Shown in pieces: positions 51,987 through 60,311 of a DNA stretch of 64,000 nt. Source of the stretch: Acidaminococcus sp. (GTDB lineage: Bacteria; Bacillota; Negativicutes; Acidaminococcales; Acidaminococcaceae); the NCBI GenBank assembly GCA_022482815.1, contig JAKVOM010000001.1:930001-994000 (forward strand). Reading direction: 5' to 3'. The position numbers and the translations under genes are program-made. Positions within the stretch are counted from its first letter, which is position 1; each line of letters starts with the position of its first letter. Below the pieces are notes generated by a model. The model had not been told where the DNA came from, made no database searches, and worked only from the letters and a program-made list of their open reading frames with translations.

Positions 51987-53195
51987 ATGGACGTTCTGCA
52001 TATGACAGAGGAAGAGTTGGAACAACAATGTATTGAATGGCGGCGCTGGTTCCATCGTCATCCTGAAGTCAGTACAAAAGAAGAGCATACATCGGAAAAG
52101 ATTTTTGGTATATTATCTGACTTAGGGCTCAATCCTGTGCGCGGCAAAGGTCATTACGGCATTGCGGCGACACTCAAGGGTGACAAACCGGGACCGATGA
52201 TTGCCCTGCGGGCCGACATGGATGCTTTATCCGTCAAGGAAGAGACAGGGCTGCCTTTTGCTTCTGAAAGTGAAGGCGTGATGCATGCCTGTGGTCATGA
52301 TGTTCACATGGCGACACTGCTCGAGACGATACTCCGCCTGCTTCGCCGCAAGGACGAAATCGAAGGCAGTATCCGTATCCTTTTTCAGCCTTCGGAAGAA
52401 CTTTCTCCGACTGGCGGTGCCCGTTATATGATGAATGACGGCTTCCTGAAAGATGTGAAGGGCGTATTTGGCCTGCACGTATGGCCGAATTATCCTGTAG
52501 GTAAAATTGGAGTGAAACCGGGAGCTCTTATGGCCGGTTCTGACCGGTTCCGGGTGGAAATCAAAGGCCGCACTTCCCATGCCGGACACCCTCATGAAGG
52601 TATCGATGCGATCATGGCAGCGGCAGATTTCCTCGAACAGGTCAACCATATTGTAGCCCGCCGGGTCAGCCCGCTGGATACAGCGACTATCAATATCGGT
52701 ACGATTCACGGCGGCTCGCGCTACAATGTAGTTCCCAGTTCTGTGGTAATGGAAGGCACTATTCGGACGTTAAACGAGACAACCCGCAATCATATTCCGG
52801 AATGGCTCAAAGGGATGCTGGAAGGACTGAAATTATCTGCGGGAGTTGACTATCAATTCGACTACTATCGCGGCTATCCTGTCGTAATGAATTGGCCGGT
52901 TCCTGCCAAACTCGTCGCAGATACTGCGCGGGAAGTGCTCGGGGAAGATGCTGTGGAACCCCACGTCAATCCCGACCTGACGGCGGAAGATTTCGGCGTA
53001 TATCTGACTGAGGTGCCGGGTTCTTTCTTGTGGCTCGGTGTTGGTACTCCGGGAGAGCCCGTCTACGGACTGCATAGTTCAAAATGCTGTCCAAACGAAA
53101 AGGCGCTTGTTGTAGGATCCAAATTGATGAGCCAGGTGGCGGTCAATGCACTGAAAGCTTTGAACGCCGGTGCAGATTTCAGTAAGGATATTTAA
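51987..53195 (+). CDS. M20D family amidohydrolase (aminoacylase/IAA-amino acid hydrolase-like)
   Basis: A 402-residue hydrolase. WRRWFHRHPEVSTKEEHTS is near the N-terminus, then RADMDALSVKEETGLPF, ACGHDVHMATLL, FQPSEELSPTGGARYMM and SHAGHPHEGIDA. These are the metal-binding and dimer motifs of the M20D group, which removes acyl groups from amino acids or amino-acid conjugates. The substrate is not predictable. The ATG at 51987 follows ttaggaggtaccctc. It is only about 25-30% alike by eye to the other M20 protein at 47340, so it is not a recent duplicate. The next gene is 56 nt away. Confidence 0.9.
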   Translation: MDVLHMTEEELEQQCIEWRRWFHRHPEVSTKEEHTSEKIFGILSDLGLNPVRGKGHYGIAATLKGDKPGPMIALRADMDALSVKEETGLPFASESEGVMHACGHDVHMATLLETILRLLRRKDEIEGSIRILFQPSEELSPTGGARYMMNDGFLKDVKGVFGLHVWPNYPVGKIGVKPGALMAGSDRFRVEIKGRTSHAGHPHEGIDAIMAAADFLEQVNHIVARRVSPLDTATINIGTIHGGSRYNVVPSSVVMEGTIRTLNETTRNHIPEWLKGMLEGLKLSAGVDYQFDYYRGYPVVMNWPVPAKLVADTAREVLGEDAVEPHVNPDLTAEDFGVYLTEVPGSFLWLGVGTPGEPVYGLHSSKCCPNEKALVVGSKLMSQVAVNALKALNAGADFSKDI

Positions 53196-53251
53196 TGCAG
53201 ATGTCTTGAAATGACGTGCGGTCGGCATCGGAAGTACAAGAGGTGAAGTAC

Positions 53252-54181
53252 ATGAAAATTATGGTAATTGGCGGCGGCGGTGTCGGCGGCTACATCACTG
53301 CGTATTTAGATAAATATTGTCCCGGGGAAGTTACTTTGGTAGAACGGGGCGAACATAAGGAATATCTGGAAGCCCATGGCCTTTCCGTATACAGCGAGGC
53401 ACTGGGAGACCGGCATGTGGAGGTTCCCGTATTGGGACAGGCTGCTGATGCAGGTGTACAGGATGTCATCTTCATCTGTGTCAAAGCAGATGCTCTTGGA
53501 GAGGCACTCAGAAATATCAAACCGGCAGTAGATGAACATACGATTCTGGTGCCGCTGATGAACGGTGCGGAACATGAAAGATGGATTCGCCGCGTGCTGG
53601 ATAAAGGAATTGTTGTGGACACTGCTCTCTACATCAATAGTGAAGTGGCATCAGACTATTCCATTCACCAGCGTGGCCATGTAGTACGTATTTATGTTGG
53701 TTCCGAAGATCCGGCAGCCCTGGAGGAAATTCATGACTTGCTTAATCATCCGGGTATGAGAGCTTACCAGGCAGTCGATATCCGTCTGGAGACGTGGGAA
53801 AAATATGTCTTTAATTTTGCCTACAACCTGATAACCGCTTATTACGGCATGACGCTGGGTGAGGTGCTCGCCCAGGAGGGCAGCCATACGATTATCCAGC
53901 GACTTCTTGAAGAAGTGTGCTCCGTAGCAGATGCTATGGGTGTCATCCTGCCTAACCGAATCGGAGAAGCTCAGTACAACCGGATTTGTACCAAAGAAGA
54001 TAAAACGGTAAGCAGCTCGCTGGCTCGTGACATTGCAATGGGCAGAGAAGGTGAGCTCGATATGTTTTCCGGCTTTCTTATCCGTATGGGCAAGCGTTAT
54101 CATGTGCCTGTACCGATGACAGAGAAAGTCGATCAAGTCATCCGCGAACGGTTGACAGCTGTCCAAAAGGAGAAAAAATGA
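53252..54181 (+). CDS. ketopantoate reductase (PanE/ApbA) family protein
   Basis: A 309-residue NADPH-dependent reductase. The Rossmann motif IMVIGGGGVGGYITAYL is at the N-terminus, VKADALGEALRNI and LVPLMNGAEHERWI follow, and the C-terminal helical domain includes WEKYVFNFAYNLITAYYG and the S-x-x-x-D-like SSLARDIAMGREGELD. PanE reduces 2-dehydropantoate to pantoate for CoA biosynthesis, but many paralogues act on other 2-keto acids. The surroundings (M20, SGNH hydrolase, thioesterase) are not pantothenate genes, so the substrate is open. The ATG at 53252 is behind aagaggtgaagta. Confidence 0.8.
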   Translation: MKIMVIGGGGVGGYITAYLDKYCPGEVTLVERGEHKEYLEAHGLSVYSEALGDRHVEVPVLGQAADAGVQDVIFICVKADALGEALRNIKPAVDEHTILVPLMNGAEHERWIRRVLDKGIVVDTALYINSEVASDYSIHQRGHVVRIYVGSEDPAALEEIHDLLNHPGMRAYQAVDIRLETWEKYVFNFAYNLITAYYGMTLGEVLAQEGSHTIIQRLLEEVCSVADAMGVILPNRIGEAQYNRICTKEDKTVSSSLARDIAMGREGELDMFSGFLIRMGKRYHVPVPMTEKVDQVIRERLTAVQKEKK

Positions 54182-54774
54182 TGAAATTCGTTTTTGTCGG
54201 AGACAGCCTTGTGAGCTGTCCCAATGTGAGACTTGCAGAATCCTGGCCGGAAGCAGCTGCCCAAAAAGTTGGGTTTAAAGCCGTCAATAGTGCGGCTGGA
54301 GGTCGTCTGACCCTGATTATGCGCGGCATGTTCCGGACCGATGTGATTGCAGAAAATCCAGATGGTGTGTTTATCCTGTGCGGTACCAATGATGTGCTGC
54401 TTGATGAACCTCTGGAAAAGATTAAAGAAAATATTAAAGTAACGCTTGATCAGGCAGAAAATGCCGGTATTAAAATGATTGTACTGGGACAACCCAGCTT
54501 TACGCGGCCTGAGAGTGCTGATGCAGGCTGGCAGATTCCCAGTGAAGTAGATAAGCATAATAAAGTACTGGAAGAGTACAGGGCCTGGCTTGAAAAAGAA
54601 GCACAACGCCGCCGGATTCCGACACTGGATCTTGAAAAAGTTCTGGCAGCTGGGGAGAAAGCGGCCGGTCACTCTTTATTTATTGACGGACTGCATCCGA
54701 CAGCCGAAGGAAATGGCCTCATTGCGGACGCTTTTGTGACGCTTCTTAAGAAGCACTTCGGAGATCAATTATGA
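54178..54774 (+). CDS. SGNH/GDSL hydrolase
   Basis: A 198-residue esterase/lipase-like protein. It carries block I FVGDSLVSCPN (nucleophile Ser in GDS), the block II glycine region SAAGGRL, block III GTNDVLL and block V DGLHPT with the catalytic Asp/His pair. It has no signal peptide, so it should act in the cytoplasm on small esters or acyl compounds. The start overlaps the preceding stop (ATGA) and uses ccaaaaggagaaaaa, so it is translationally coupled to the PanE-like gene. The next gene overlaps in the same way. Confidence 0.85.
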   Translation: MMKFVFVGDSLVSCPNVRLAESWPEAAAQKVGFKAVNSAAGGRLTLIMRGMFRTDVIAENPDGVFILCGTNDVLLDEPLEKIKENIKVTLDQAENAGIKMIVLGQPSFTRPESADAGWQIPSEVDKHNKVLEEYRAWLEKEAQRRRIPTLDLEKVLAAGEKAAGHSLFIDGLHPTAEGNGLIADAFVTLLKKHFGDQL

Positions 54775-55175
54775 TGCAGCACGAAAAACCGCTTGCAGTG
54801 ATGGAACGCTCCGTCATGCTTTCCATGGCAAATTCTTCCGGCCATCTTTTCGGCGGACGGCTGATGGCCTGGATGGACGAACTTGCCGGCATTACAGCGC
54901 ACCGTTTTGCCTGGACGCGGGTCACGACAGCTGCCGTCAAATCCATGAATTTTTATGTGCCCATCCATTACGGCAGGGTGCTGAAGCTGGAAGGACGAGT
55001 CGTCCGCGTCGGCGGCTCCTCGATGGATATCGAAATTCAGGTCTTTTTGGAGCCTGAAGAAGAAAATGGCATTTGGGTCAAAGCGGCTGATGCTGTTTTT
55101 GTGTACGTTTCTTTGAATGATGCGGGAAGACCCATCCGAATTCGCCGTAATCTTGATGGGTCCGGCAGAGTATAA
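54771..55175 (+). CDS. acyl-CoA thioesterase, hotdog fold
   Basis: A 134-residue hotdog-fold thioesterase of the YciA/BFIT type. MANSSGHLFGGRLMAWMDELAGITAHRFA carries the conserved asparagine and Asp/Glu region, followed by AVKSMNFYVPIHYGRVLKLEGRVVRVGGSSMDIEIQV. It hydrolyses acyl-CoA esters. The start overlaps the SGNH hydrolase stop. With the SGNH and PanE-like enzymes it forms a tightly coupled set that probably handles an acyl-CoA or acyl ester intermediate. Confidence 0.85.
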   Translation: MMQHEKPLAVMERSVMLSMANSSGHLFGGRLMAWMDELAGITAHRFAWTRVTTAAVKSMNFYVPIHYGRVLKLEGRVVRVGGSSMDIEIQVFLEPEEENGIWVKAADAVFVYVSLNDAGRPIRIRRNLDGSGRV

Positions 55176-55192
55176 GATCGAGGGATGCTAAG

Positions 55193-55948
55193 ATGATATA
55201 TTATTTTTCCGGGACAGGTAACTCCTACCACCTGGCTAAAAAATTGGGTGAAGCCCTGAACGAGCCTATTGCTTTTATAAGTCCAATGGGCGTGGACTGT
55301 CAGGACGAAGAGGTAACAGGACTTGTTTTTCCGGTATATTTTGGAGAAATCCCCGGACCGGTCCGGGCTTTTTTGAAAAATAGTACATTTTCCCCAAGGG
55401 GTTATTTCTTTGGCGTCGCTACCTGCGGGACGACGATTGGTTCTTCTCTGAAGACCGTCGATACGCTTCTTCAGGCAAAAGGCAGACGTCTTGATTACGG
55501 CGCAATGATCGCTATGGTGGCAAACAGTACGCCCGCAATCCGCAGTCATATCCGGTATGCTGTGGAAAAACTAGATAATGAGCCGCTGGTGGTAGAAGGT
55601 ATTGCGGAAGGAGTCAGAAATCGCAAGGAAGATCGCAGCCTCTGTAAGTCCTCCTTGATGGGAATCCTGTTCCAAACCGGCCCGGGACAGGATTTTTCTC
55701 ATTGGTATTTTAACCTGGGCGTAGACAACGATATTTGTACGGGATGCGGCCTTTGTGCACGCCTCTGCCCGGTGCATAATATCGTTATAAAAGACGGGAA
55801 GGCTGTGCACGAGGATCACTGCGCCGAGTGCCTTGCCTGCCTGCATGCTTGTCCTGTTCAGGCGACGACGGTTCGCGGCCGGCACATCTTAAAAGAAGAT
55901 CAATACCATCATCCCGAAGTTACGTGGAAAGAATTGGTAAAAAGATAA
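55193..55948 (+). CDS. EFR1 family ferrodoxin (flavodoxin-like plus two [4Fe-4S])
   Basis: A 251-residue electron carrier. The N-terminal flavodoxin-like domain starts MIYYFSGTGNSYHLAKKL, with the FMN phosphate loop SGTGNS. The C-terminal domain has two cluster motifs, CTGCGLCARLCP and CAECLACLHACP. EFR1 proteins are common and uncharacterised in anaerobic Firmicutes and probably serve as internal electron-transfer proteins. The ATG at 55193 is behind agatcgagggatgctaag. It ends 3 nt before a long perfect hairpin. Confidence 0.9.
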   Translation: MIYYFSGTGNSYHLAKKLGEALNEPIAFISPMGVDCQDEEVTGLVFPVYFGEIPGPVRAFLKNSTFSPRGYFFGVATCGTTIGSSLKTVDTLLQAKGRRLDYGAMIAMVANSTPAIRSHIRYAVEKLDNEPLVVEGIAEGVRNRKEDRSLCKSSLMGILFQTGPGQDFSHWYFNLGVDNDICTGCGLCARLCPVHNIVIKDGKAVHEDHCAECLACLHACPVQATTVRGRHILKEDQYHHPEVTWKELVKR

Positions 55949-55951
55949 GAA

Positions 55952-56007
55952 AAAACGAGCGAAGCCGTGGAAAATGAGCTTTCATTTTCCACGGCTTCGC
56001 TCGTTTT
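55952..56007. terminator. 26-bp perfect hairpin after the EFR1 gene
   Basis: 55952-55977 and 55982-56007 are exact inverse complements around a 4-nt loop, with A and T runs on the two sides. It can terminate the EFR1 transcript on the plus strand and the Tat-ferredoxin transcript on the minus strand. Confidence 0.9.
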
Positions 56008-56043
56008 AAAGGGAAACTATTCTATAGTTCTCTCCAGCGGGGG

Positions 56044-56319
56044 TTAATTTTTCTCAATCGCCTGCCTTGGACATATATCGAAACAAGTTCCGCAATGGCG
56101 GCACAAAATTTGATCAATGACGGCTTTTCCATCTTCAATTCGGATTGCGTTTGCAGGACATTCGGCAGCGCACTGACCGCAGCCGATACAGTTGTCGCCT
56201 GCAAAATAGTGAATTTCAGATGCCAGTGCGGCTGCAGGAAAGGCGGAGAAGAGCGTAGTCAAACAAAATAATTTTCCCGAACCGATTACACAGGTTTTTA
56301 AGAATTCTCTTCTATTCAT
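56044..56319 (-). CDS. Tat-exported two-[4Fe-4S] ferredoxin-like protein
   Basis: A 91-residue protein. The N-terminus NRREFLKT is a twin-arginine (Tat) motif, followed by a hydrophobic core and AAALAS, a good signal-peptidase site near residue 33. The mature part is a bacterial ferredoxin with Cys44/47/50/54 and Cys73/76/79/83 for two clusters. Folding before export through Tat suits a metalloprotein. It follows the flavodoxin gene at 18 nt on the same strand with a poor ribosome-binding site, so translation is probably coupled. Location outside the membrane suggests a partner for an exported or membrane reductase that is not in the window. Confidence 0.8.
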   Translation of the reverse strand: MNRREFLKTCVIGSGKLFCLTTLFSAFPAAALASEIHYFAGDNCIGCGQCAAECPANAIRIEDGKAVIDQILCRHCGTCFDICPRQAIEKN

Positions 56320-56337
56320 TTGACTATTTTTGCTTTC

Positions 56338-56805
56338 TTATTTTATTGCGGCAAGGGCCCAGTTTCTGATATCAGCCGCCGAATAACCATTCAGCATAGT
56401 GCCTTTTTGAACCTTGGCACCCTTGCATATTTTCTTGAGCGCCGTATCAGAACCGCTGATGCCGCTTCCTCCGGACACGGCAAAGGGGATGATTCTTTTA
56501 TTGCTGAAATCAAGGGATTCCGCGAAACTATAGATGATCATCGGGGCATTATACCACCAGATAGGATAACCGATAAAAATCGTGTCATACGTTTCCAGCT
56601 GGGCCTGTGTAAGCTGGACTTTCATCTGAGGGCGGCGGCTGATGCTCTCCTCATCCCGTGCCCTTGTGAGGCACTCATTATAACTGGCGGGATAGGCAGC
56701 GGCAGGCTCGATGGGAAAAAGATCGGCTCCCACGGCTTTTGCAATTTGCTCTGCAGCCCGCTTGGTATTCCCGCTGTAAGAAAAATAAGCGACCAGTGAT
56801 TTCAT
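56338..56805 (-). CDS. flavodoxin
   Basis: A 155-residue flavodoxin-fold protein. KSLVAYFSYSGNTKRAAEQIA has the FMN phosphate-binding S-x-S-G-N-T loop, FIGYPIWWYNAPMIIYSF has the aromatic isoalloxazine-stacking residues, and FAVSGGSGISGS follows. It is probably a cytoplasmic electron carrier or a quinone-reductase-like flavoprotein. The start is ATG 56805 (minus strand), 10 nt from aaagga; an ATG at 56814 lies too close to that site. It probably forms a two-gene unit with the Tat ferredoxin. Confidence 0.87.
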   Translation of the reverse strand: MKSLVAYFSYSGNTKRAAEQIAKAVGADLFPIEPAAAYPASYNECLTRARDEESISRRPQMKVQLTQAQLETYDTIFIGYPIWWYNAPMIIYSFAESLDFSNKRIIPFAVSGGSGISGSDTALKKICKGAKVQKGTMLNGYSAADIRNWALAAIK

Positions 56806-56990
56806 TGTTATCATATCCTTTCATGCTTTTATGACGCTCTATCGAAAAAACGTATCCATGGGATGATTTAGCTGGCATTCAATCCCTTTGACACTATTAT
56901 ATTTTTAAAAAGAATATCGAGAAAATACTTGTTTTTCATAGAGCACCATGCTGAAAAGGTATGGAAATTTGAATCACCGTGGCACAAAAA

Positions 56991-57032
56991 AGGGGCTGTG
57001 AAAGTAATATACACGCATTATTTCACAGCCCT
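56991..57032. terminator. Intergenic hairpin of the dispersed family
   Basis: AGGGGCTGTGAAA pairs with TTTCACAGCCCT around an imperfect centre, with an A run on the left side; it would terminate minus-strand transcription. The rest of 56815-57171 holds no supportable gene; a second small hairpin (GACAAAATTG/CAATTTTGTC) is at 57120-57145. Confidence 0.6.
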
Positions 57033-57171
57033 TAAGGATAATTGCAGATTGCGGATAGCTTTAGGACGAAAAGCGCTTTTGTTCTATGGCTTGAATTCAG
57101 GAAACCGTTTTTATTTTAAGACAAAATTGTGGCGGCAATTTTGTCTCCAGCGGCAATTCGCAGTCTATGGG

Positions 57172-57216
57172 AAAAGGCCGTAAGACAATGATCCATCACT
57201 ATTTTACGGCCCTTTT
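57172..57216 (-). terminator. Terminator of the citDEF operon
   Basis: On the minus strand, AAAGGGCCGTAA pairs with TTACGGCCTTT and is followed by a short T run, about 40 nt beyond the citF stop. Confidence 0.75.
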
Positions 57217-57254
57217 CTTCCAGTTCTGACAGATTCTCTATTCTTTTCCCAGCG

Positions 57255-58814
57255 TTACTCTTTTAACTTGCGGATAACGTCGACAACGGTACCGTCGCGA
57301 TACTCAACGATGCAGACGACGTCATCGGTCGTTTCAATTGGTTTTGGCACGCCGGTCAGATCTTCGGCCATCTTTTGCAGCTCTTCAATGGAAACAAGAG
57401 GCAGGCTGGTCTTTTTCAGATCCTCTTTCAGCATTTGATAATTTTTGTGACGCGGGTTCAGGGCAATGCCGGCTTCGGTAACGACAACAGCTACCGTTTC
57501 GCCAGGCGTGCAGGCCGTAAACACGTGCTTGACGATGGAAGGCGTCCGCCCACGAATCAGGGGAATGGTGACAATGGAAACCTGTGCGCCGCCTGCAACA
57601 TCCGGGCCGCCGCCAAGACCGCCGCGCATTTCACCGGATGAACCGGTCAAAATGTTGACGTTGAAATCAGTATCAACTTCTAGGGCACCCAGGATACCGA
57701 AAGTTTCGCGGTTCAGGAAACCACCTTTTGTATAGGCACTGGCGTAGTCTTCTGTGTCAATTTCCACTACACCCGGACGGTCGTTGATGGCTTTGGCAGC
57801 TACCGAGTCGAAAGACTGGTTGCATTCAACTGCACGAACCAGGCCTTCATCGTACATATCAATGATGGCAGAAGTAATCCCACCGAGGGCGAAGCTGGCT
57901 TTTACACCTCTGGCGCGCATGCAGTCGGCCAGGTACTTGGTCGTAGCAATGCTGATGGCACCGGCACCCGTCTGGAAGGAGAAACCATTCTTGAAGAAAC
58001 GGGAAGCGGCCATAACTTTGGCTGCGCGTTCTGCAATCATCAAGTCACGCGGATTCTTGGTTAAACGAGCAGCACCGGATCCGATTTTTGCGGGATCCCC
58101 GATACTGTCAACCTTGACGACATAATCCACATACTGCTGACTGATACTTGCCGGGATGCAGGGATATTCGACGAGGTTATCCGTAATTACAATTACACAG
58201 CCGGCATTGTGCACATCGACGAAAGAATAGCCAAGTGCGCCGCAGGCATTCGGACCAATGAGCCCCGTGCTGTTGCCATAGTCATCAGAAGCAGAGGCAC
58301 CAATGAAGGCAACATCAATCTGCAGTTCGCCCGTTTCAATAGCGCGGGAACGGGCACCATGCGTTCTCAGGATAACCGGTTCAGAAAGGGCACCATGAAG
58401 TACAGCATCACCTAACGAGCCGCGGATACCACTGGCTTCAATGCGGTTGATTGTGCCGGATTTAACGAAATCGACAATAGAAGGATTCTTCAGGTCTACA
58501 ACGGCACTCGGAGCAAAACGCAAGTTTTTGATGCCCAAGTCGCGGATTGCCGTCAGAACCTGACCAATCACCTTATCACCGGAACGGAAACTGTGGTGGA
58601 AAGAAATTGTCATGCCGTCTTTCAGCCCGGAAGCCTTGATAGCTGCTTTTAAATCGGGAAGCAGTTTTGACTCACCGGGAATGCGCAGACGCTGTGTTCT
58701 TTTGGTTACAACAGGTGTAGTCGGGGCTGGGGTAACATGTGCGCCGGCATAAGGCTTTACCTTATAAGTTCCAATTGTTTCAGGCAGTTCGCGCCCTAAT
58801 TTATTTACAATCAT
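57255..58814 (-). CDS. citF: citrate lyase alpha subunit (citrate:acetyl-ACP transferase)
   Basis: A 519-residue CitF. The N-terminus (VNKLGRELPETIGTYKVKPYAG) and the CoA-transferase-like core (GMTISFHHSFRSGDKVIGQVL, FLNRETFGILGALEVDTDFN, GGGPDVAGGAQVSIVTIPLIRGRTPSIV) are typical. It exchanges the acetyl group on the CitD prosthetic group for citrate. The ATG at 58814 overlaps the citE stop by 4 nt and is served by aggaggttcgg. It is the last gene of the cluster on the minus strand; citC, citX and citG are not in the window. Confidence 0.96.
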   Translation of the reverse strand: MIVNKLGRELPETIGTYKVKPYAGAHVTPAPTTPVVTKRTQRLRIPGESKLLPDLKAAIKASGLKDGMTISFHHSFRSGDKVIGQVLTAIRDLGIKNLRFAPSAVVDLKNPSIVDFVKSGTINRIEASGIRGSLGDAVLHGALSEPVILRTHGARSRAIETGELQIDVAFIGASASDDYGNSTGLIGPNACGALGYSFVDVHNAGCVIVITDNLVEYPCIPASISQQYVDYVVKVDSIGDPAKIGSGAARLTKNPRDLMIAERAAKVMAASRFFKNGFSFQTGAGAISIATTKYLADCMRARGVKASFALGGITSAIIDMYDEGLVRAVECNQSFDSVAAKAINDRPGVVEIDTEDYASAYTKGGFLNRETFGILGALEVDTDFNVNILTGSSGEMRGGLGGGPDVAGGAQVSIVTIPLIRGRTPSIVKHVFTACTPGETVAVVVTEAGIALNPRHKNYQMLKEDLKKTSLPLVSIEELQKMAEDLTGVPKPIETTDDVVCIVEYRDGTVVDVIRKLKE

Positions 58815-59710
58815 TTTTCCGAACCTCCTACTTTGATACCGGCAGCAATGGCCTTAGCCAGCGTCTGGCGGGCTCGTAGTTCCATGGGCTTATCAACCAT
58901 GGCGCCGTCCAGGGTGCAAACACCTGTATGATTACGAGCAGCTTCGTCCAATACTGCAAGAACGCGCTGTGCATTTCGGATTTGCTTCATGCTGGGCGTG
59001 AAGCATTCGTTAACAGCCTCAATCTGACGCGGATGGACACAGGTCTTGCCGTCAAAACCAAGCGAACGAGTCATCTTCAAATCTTCGGCTAATCCGTCGG
59101 CATCATTGATATCCGCAAATACGGCATCTTGTGCACTGATGCCAGCGGCCCGGCAGGCCATCAGGATAGCATTTCGCGCATAAAAGATTTCCCAGCCTTT
59201 TTTCGTACGCTCTGCACCAATACTGGCCGTCAGATCTTCAGCACCGATAGCCATAGCGGCTACTCTGGGGCTTGATTTAGCGATTTCCAGTGCATTGATG
59301 ACCCCCATATAGGATTCAATGTTGCACCAGAACTGAATTTTACCCGGCTCGACACCTGCTTTTTTCTCGATTTCCGTTACTTTGGCATCGAGTTTTTTGA
59401 CTTCATCAGCGTACTCTACTTTCGGAATACGGATAGCATCAGGCTGTGCCCGGACGGCCATTTCCAGATCTTCGTCAATAAAATCGGAATAGATGCCGTT
59501 GACACGGATGATTACATATTTATTATTGGGACGATGGTTTTTAATCAGGTTGTAGATGAGAAAACGGGCTGCGTCTTTTTCACCGACTGAAACAGAGTCT
59601 TCCAAGTCGTAGACCAGGCAGTCTTCTCCATAGAAACCAGCCTGAATCATGCGAGCCGGACTGGTTCCGCCTGCGTACAAAGTAGTTCTCATTAATCTGG
59701 TTTCAGACAT
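58811..59710 (-). CDS. citE: citrate lyase beta subunit (citryl-ACP lyase)
   Basis: A 299-residue TIM-barrel lyase of the HpcH/CitE family. MRTTLYAGGTSPARMIQAGFYGEDCLVYDLEDSV at the start contains the conserved metal and CoA-site residues, followed by IRVNG, AMAIGAEDLTASIGAERTKKG and FDGKTCVHPRQIEAVN. It cleaves citryl-thioester to acetyl-thioester and oxaloacetate. The start is ATG 59710 (minus strand) behind aaaggaggatgcaggcc; the longer frame to 59782 runs back into citD and is not used. It overlaps citD by 8 nt. Confidence 0.96.
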   Translation of the reverse strand: MSETRLMRTTLYAGGTSPARMIQAGFYGEDCLVYDLEDSVSVGEKDAARFLIYNLIKNHRPNNKYVIIRVNGIYSDFIDEDLEMAVRAQPDAIRIPKVEYADEVKKLDAKVTEIEKKAGVEPGKIQFWCNIESYMGVINALEIAKSSPRVAAMAIGAEDLTASIGAERTKKGWEIFYARNAILMACRAAGISAQDAVFADINDADGLAEDLKMTRSLGFDGKTCVHPRQIEAVNECFTPSMKQIRNAQRVLAVLDEAARNHTGVCTLDGAMVDKPMELRARQTLAKAIAAGIKVGGSEK

Positions 59711-60008
59711 GGCCTGCATCCTCCTTTGACCAGTCATACGGCTGTTCGGCAGCCCTGGTGATGGCGCATTCAAGTCTGGCACGAATCACGCAGTCAAGTG
59801 CGCCTTTGTCCTGTATTTCTACCTTGGCATCTTTTACTTGAAATTGAGAAAGTACGTCTTGTACAGACTCCACAATGGAGTCTCCAAACATGGCCTTGAC
59901 ATCACTTTCCAGGTTAATGTCGATTCCTTTGCCGGCCTGGGGATAAATTGTAATCATGGCGTCACTGGATTCCAGGGTTCCAGCGACGGCTGGCTTTTTG
60001 AGTTCCAT
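59703..60008 (-). CDS. citD: citrate lyase gamma subunit (acyl carrier protein)
   Basis: A 101-residue citrate lyase ACP. The N-terminal KPAVAGTLESSDAMITIYP places Ser14 at the attachment site of the 2'-(5''-phosphoribosyl)-3'-dephospho-CoA prosthetic group. It carries the acetyl/citryl thioester between CitF and CitE. The ATG at 60008 (minus strand) is behind taaggaggtgctcttctct; 11 more in-frame residues upstream are unlike the family. A gap of about 300 nt with no gene and one short dyad (60283-60302) separates it from the amidohydrolase gene upstream. Confidence 0.95.
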   Translation of the reverse strand: MELKKPAVAGTLESSDAMITIYPQAGKGIDINLESDVKAMFGDSIVESVQDVLSQFQVKDAKVEIQDKGALDCVIRARLECAITRAAEQPYDWSKEDAGHV

Positions 60009-60311
60009 AAGAGAAGAGCACCTCCTTAAAAATTTATCCAATTCATCTTTGCTGCCATCACCTTACCATCCGGCTGTTTCTTTGTTAAATACAGGTTCTA
60101 CATGGGGATATAAGGATTTTATTTAAACTCCCTTGCTGCGTCGTTATAAATTGATATCGCTGCTTCATATACACGACTAGGGAAAGTGACGGTAACAATC
60201 CGCAAAAAATACATTTCATTGGTTCATTGGACTGTAATAATAAGAGTTGAGTTATATCCGGATATTATTTCTTATCTTGATAGAGCCAGTCAGCACTGGC
60301 TCAGTGAAAAA

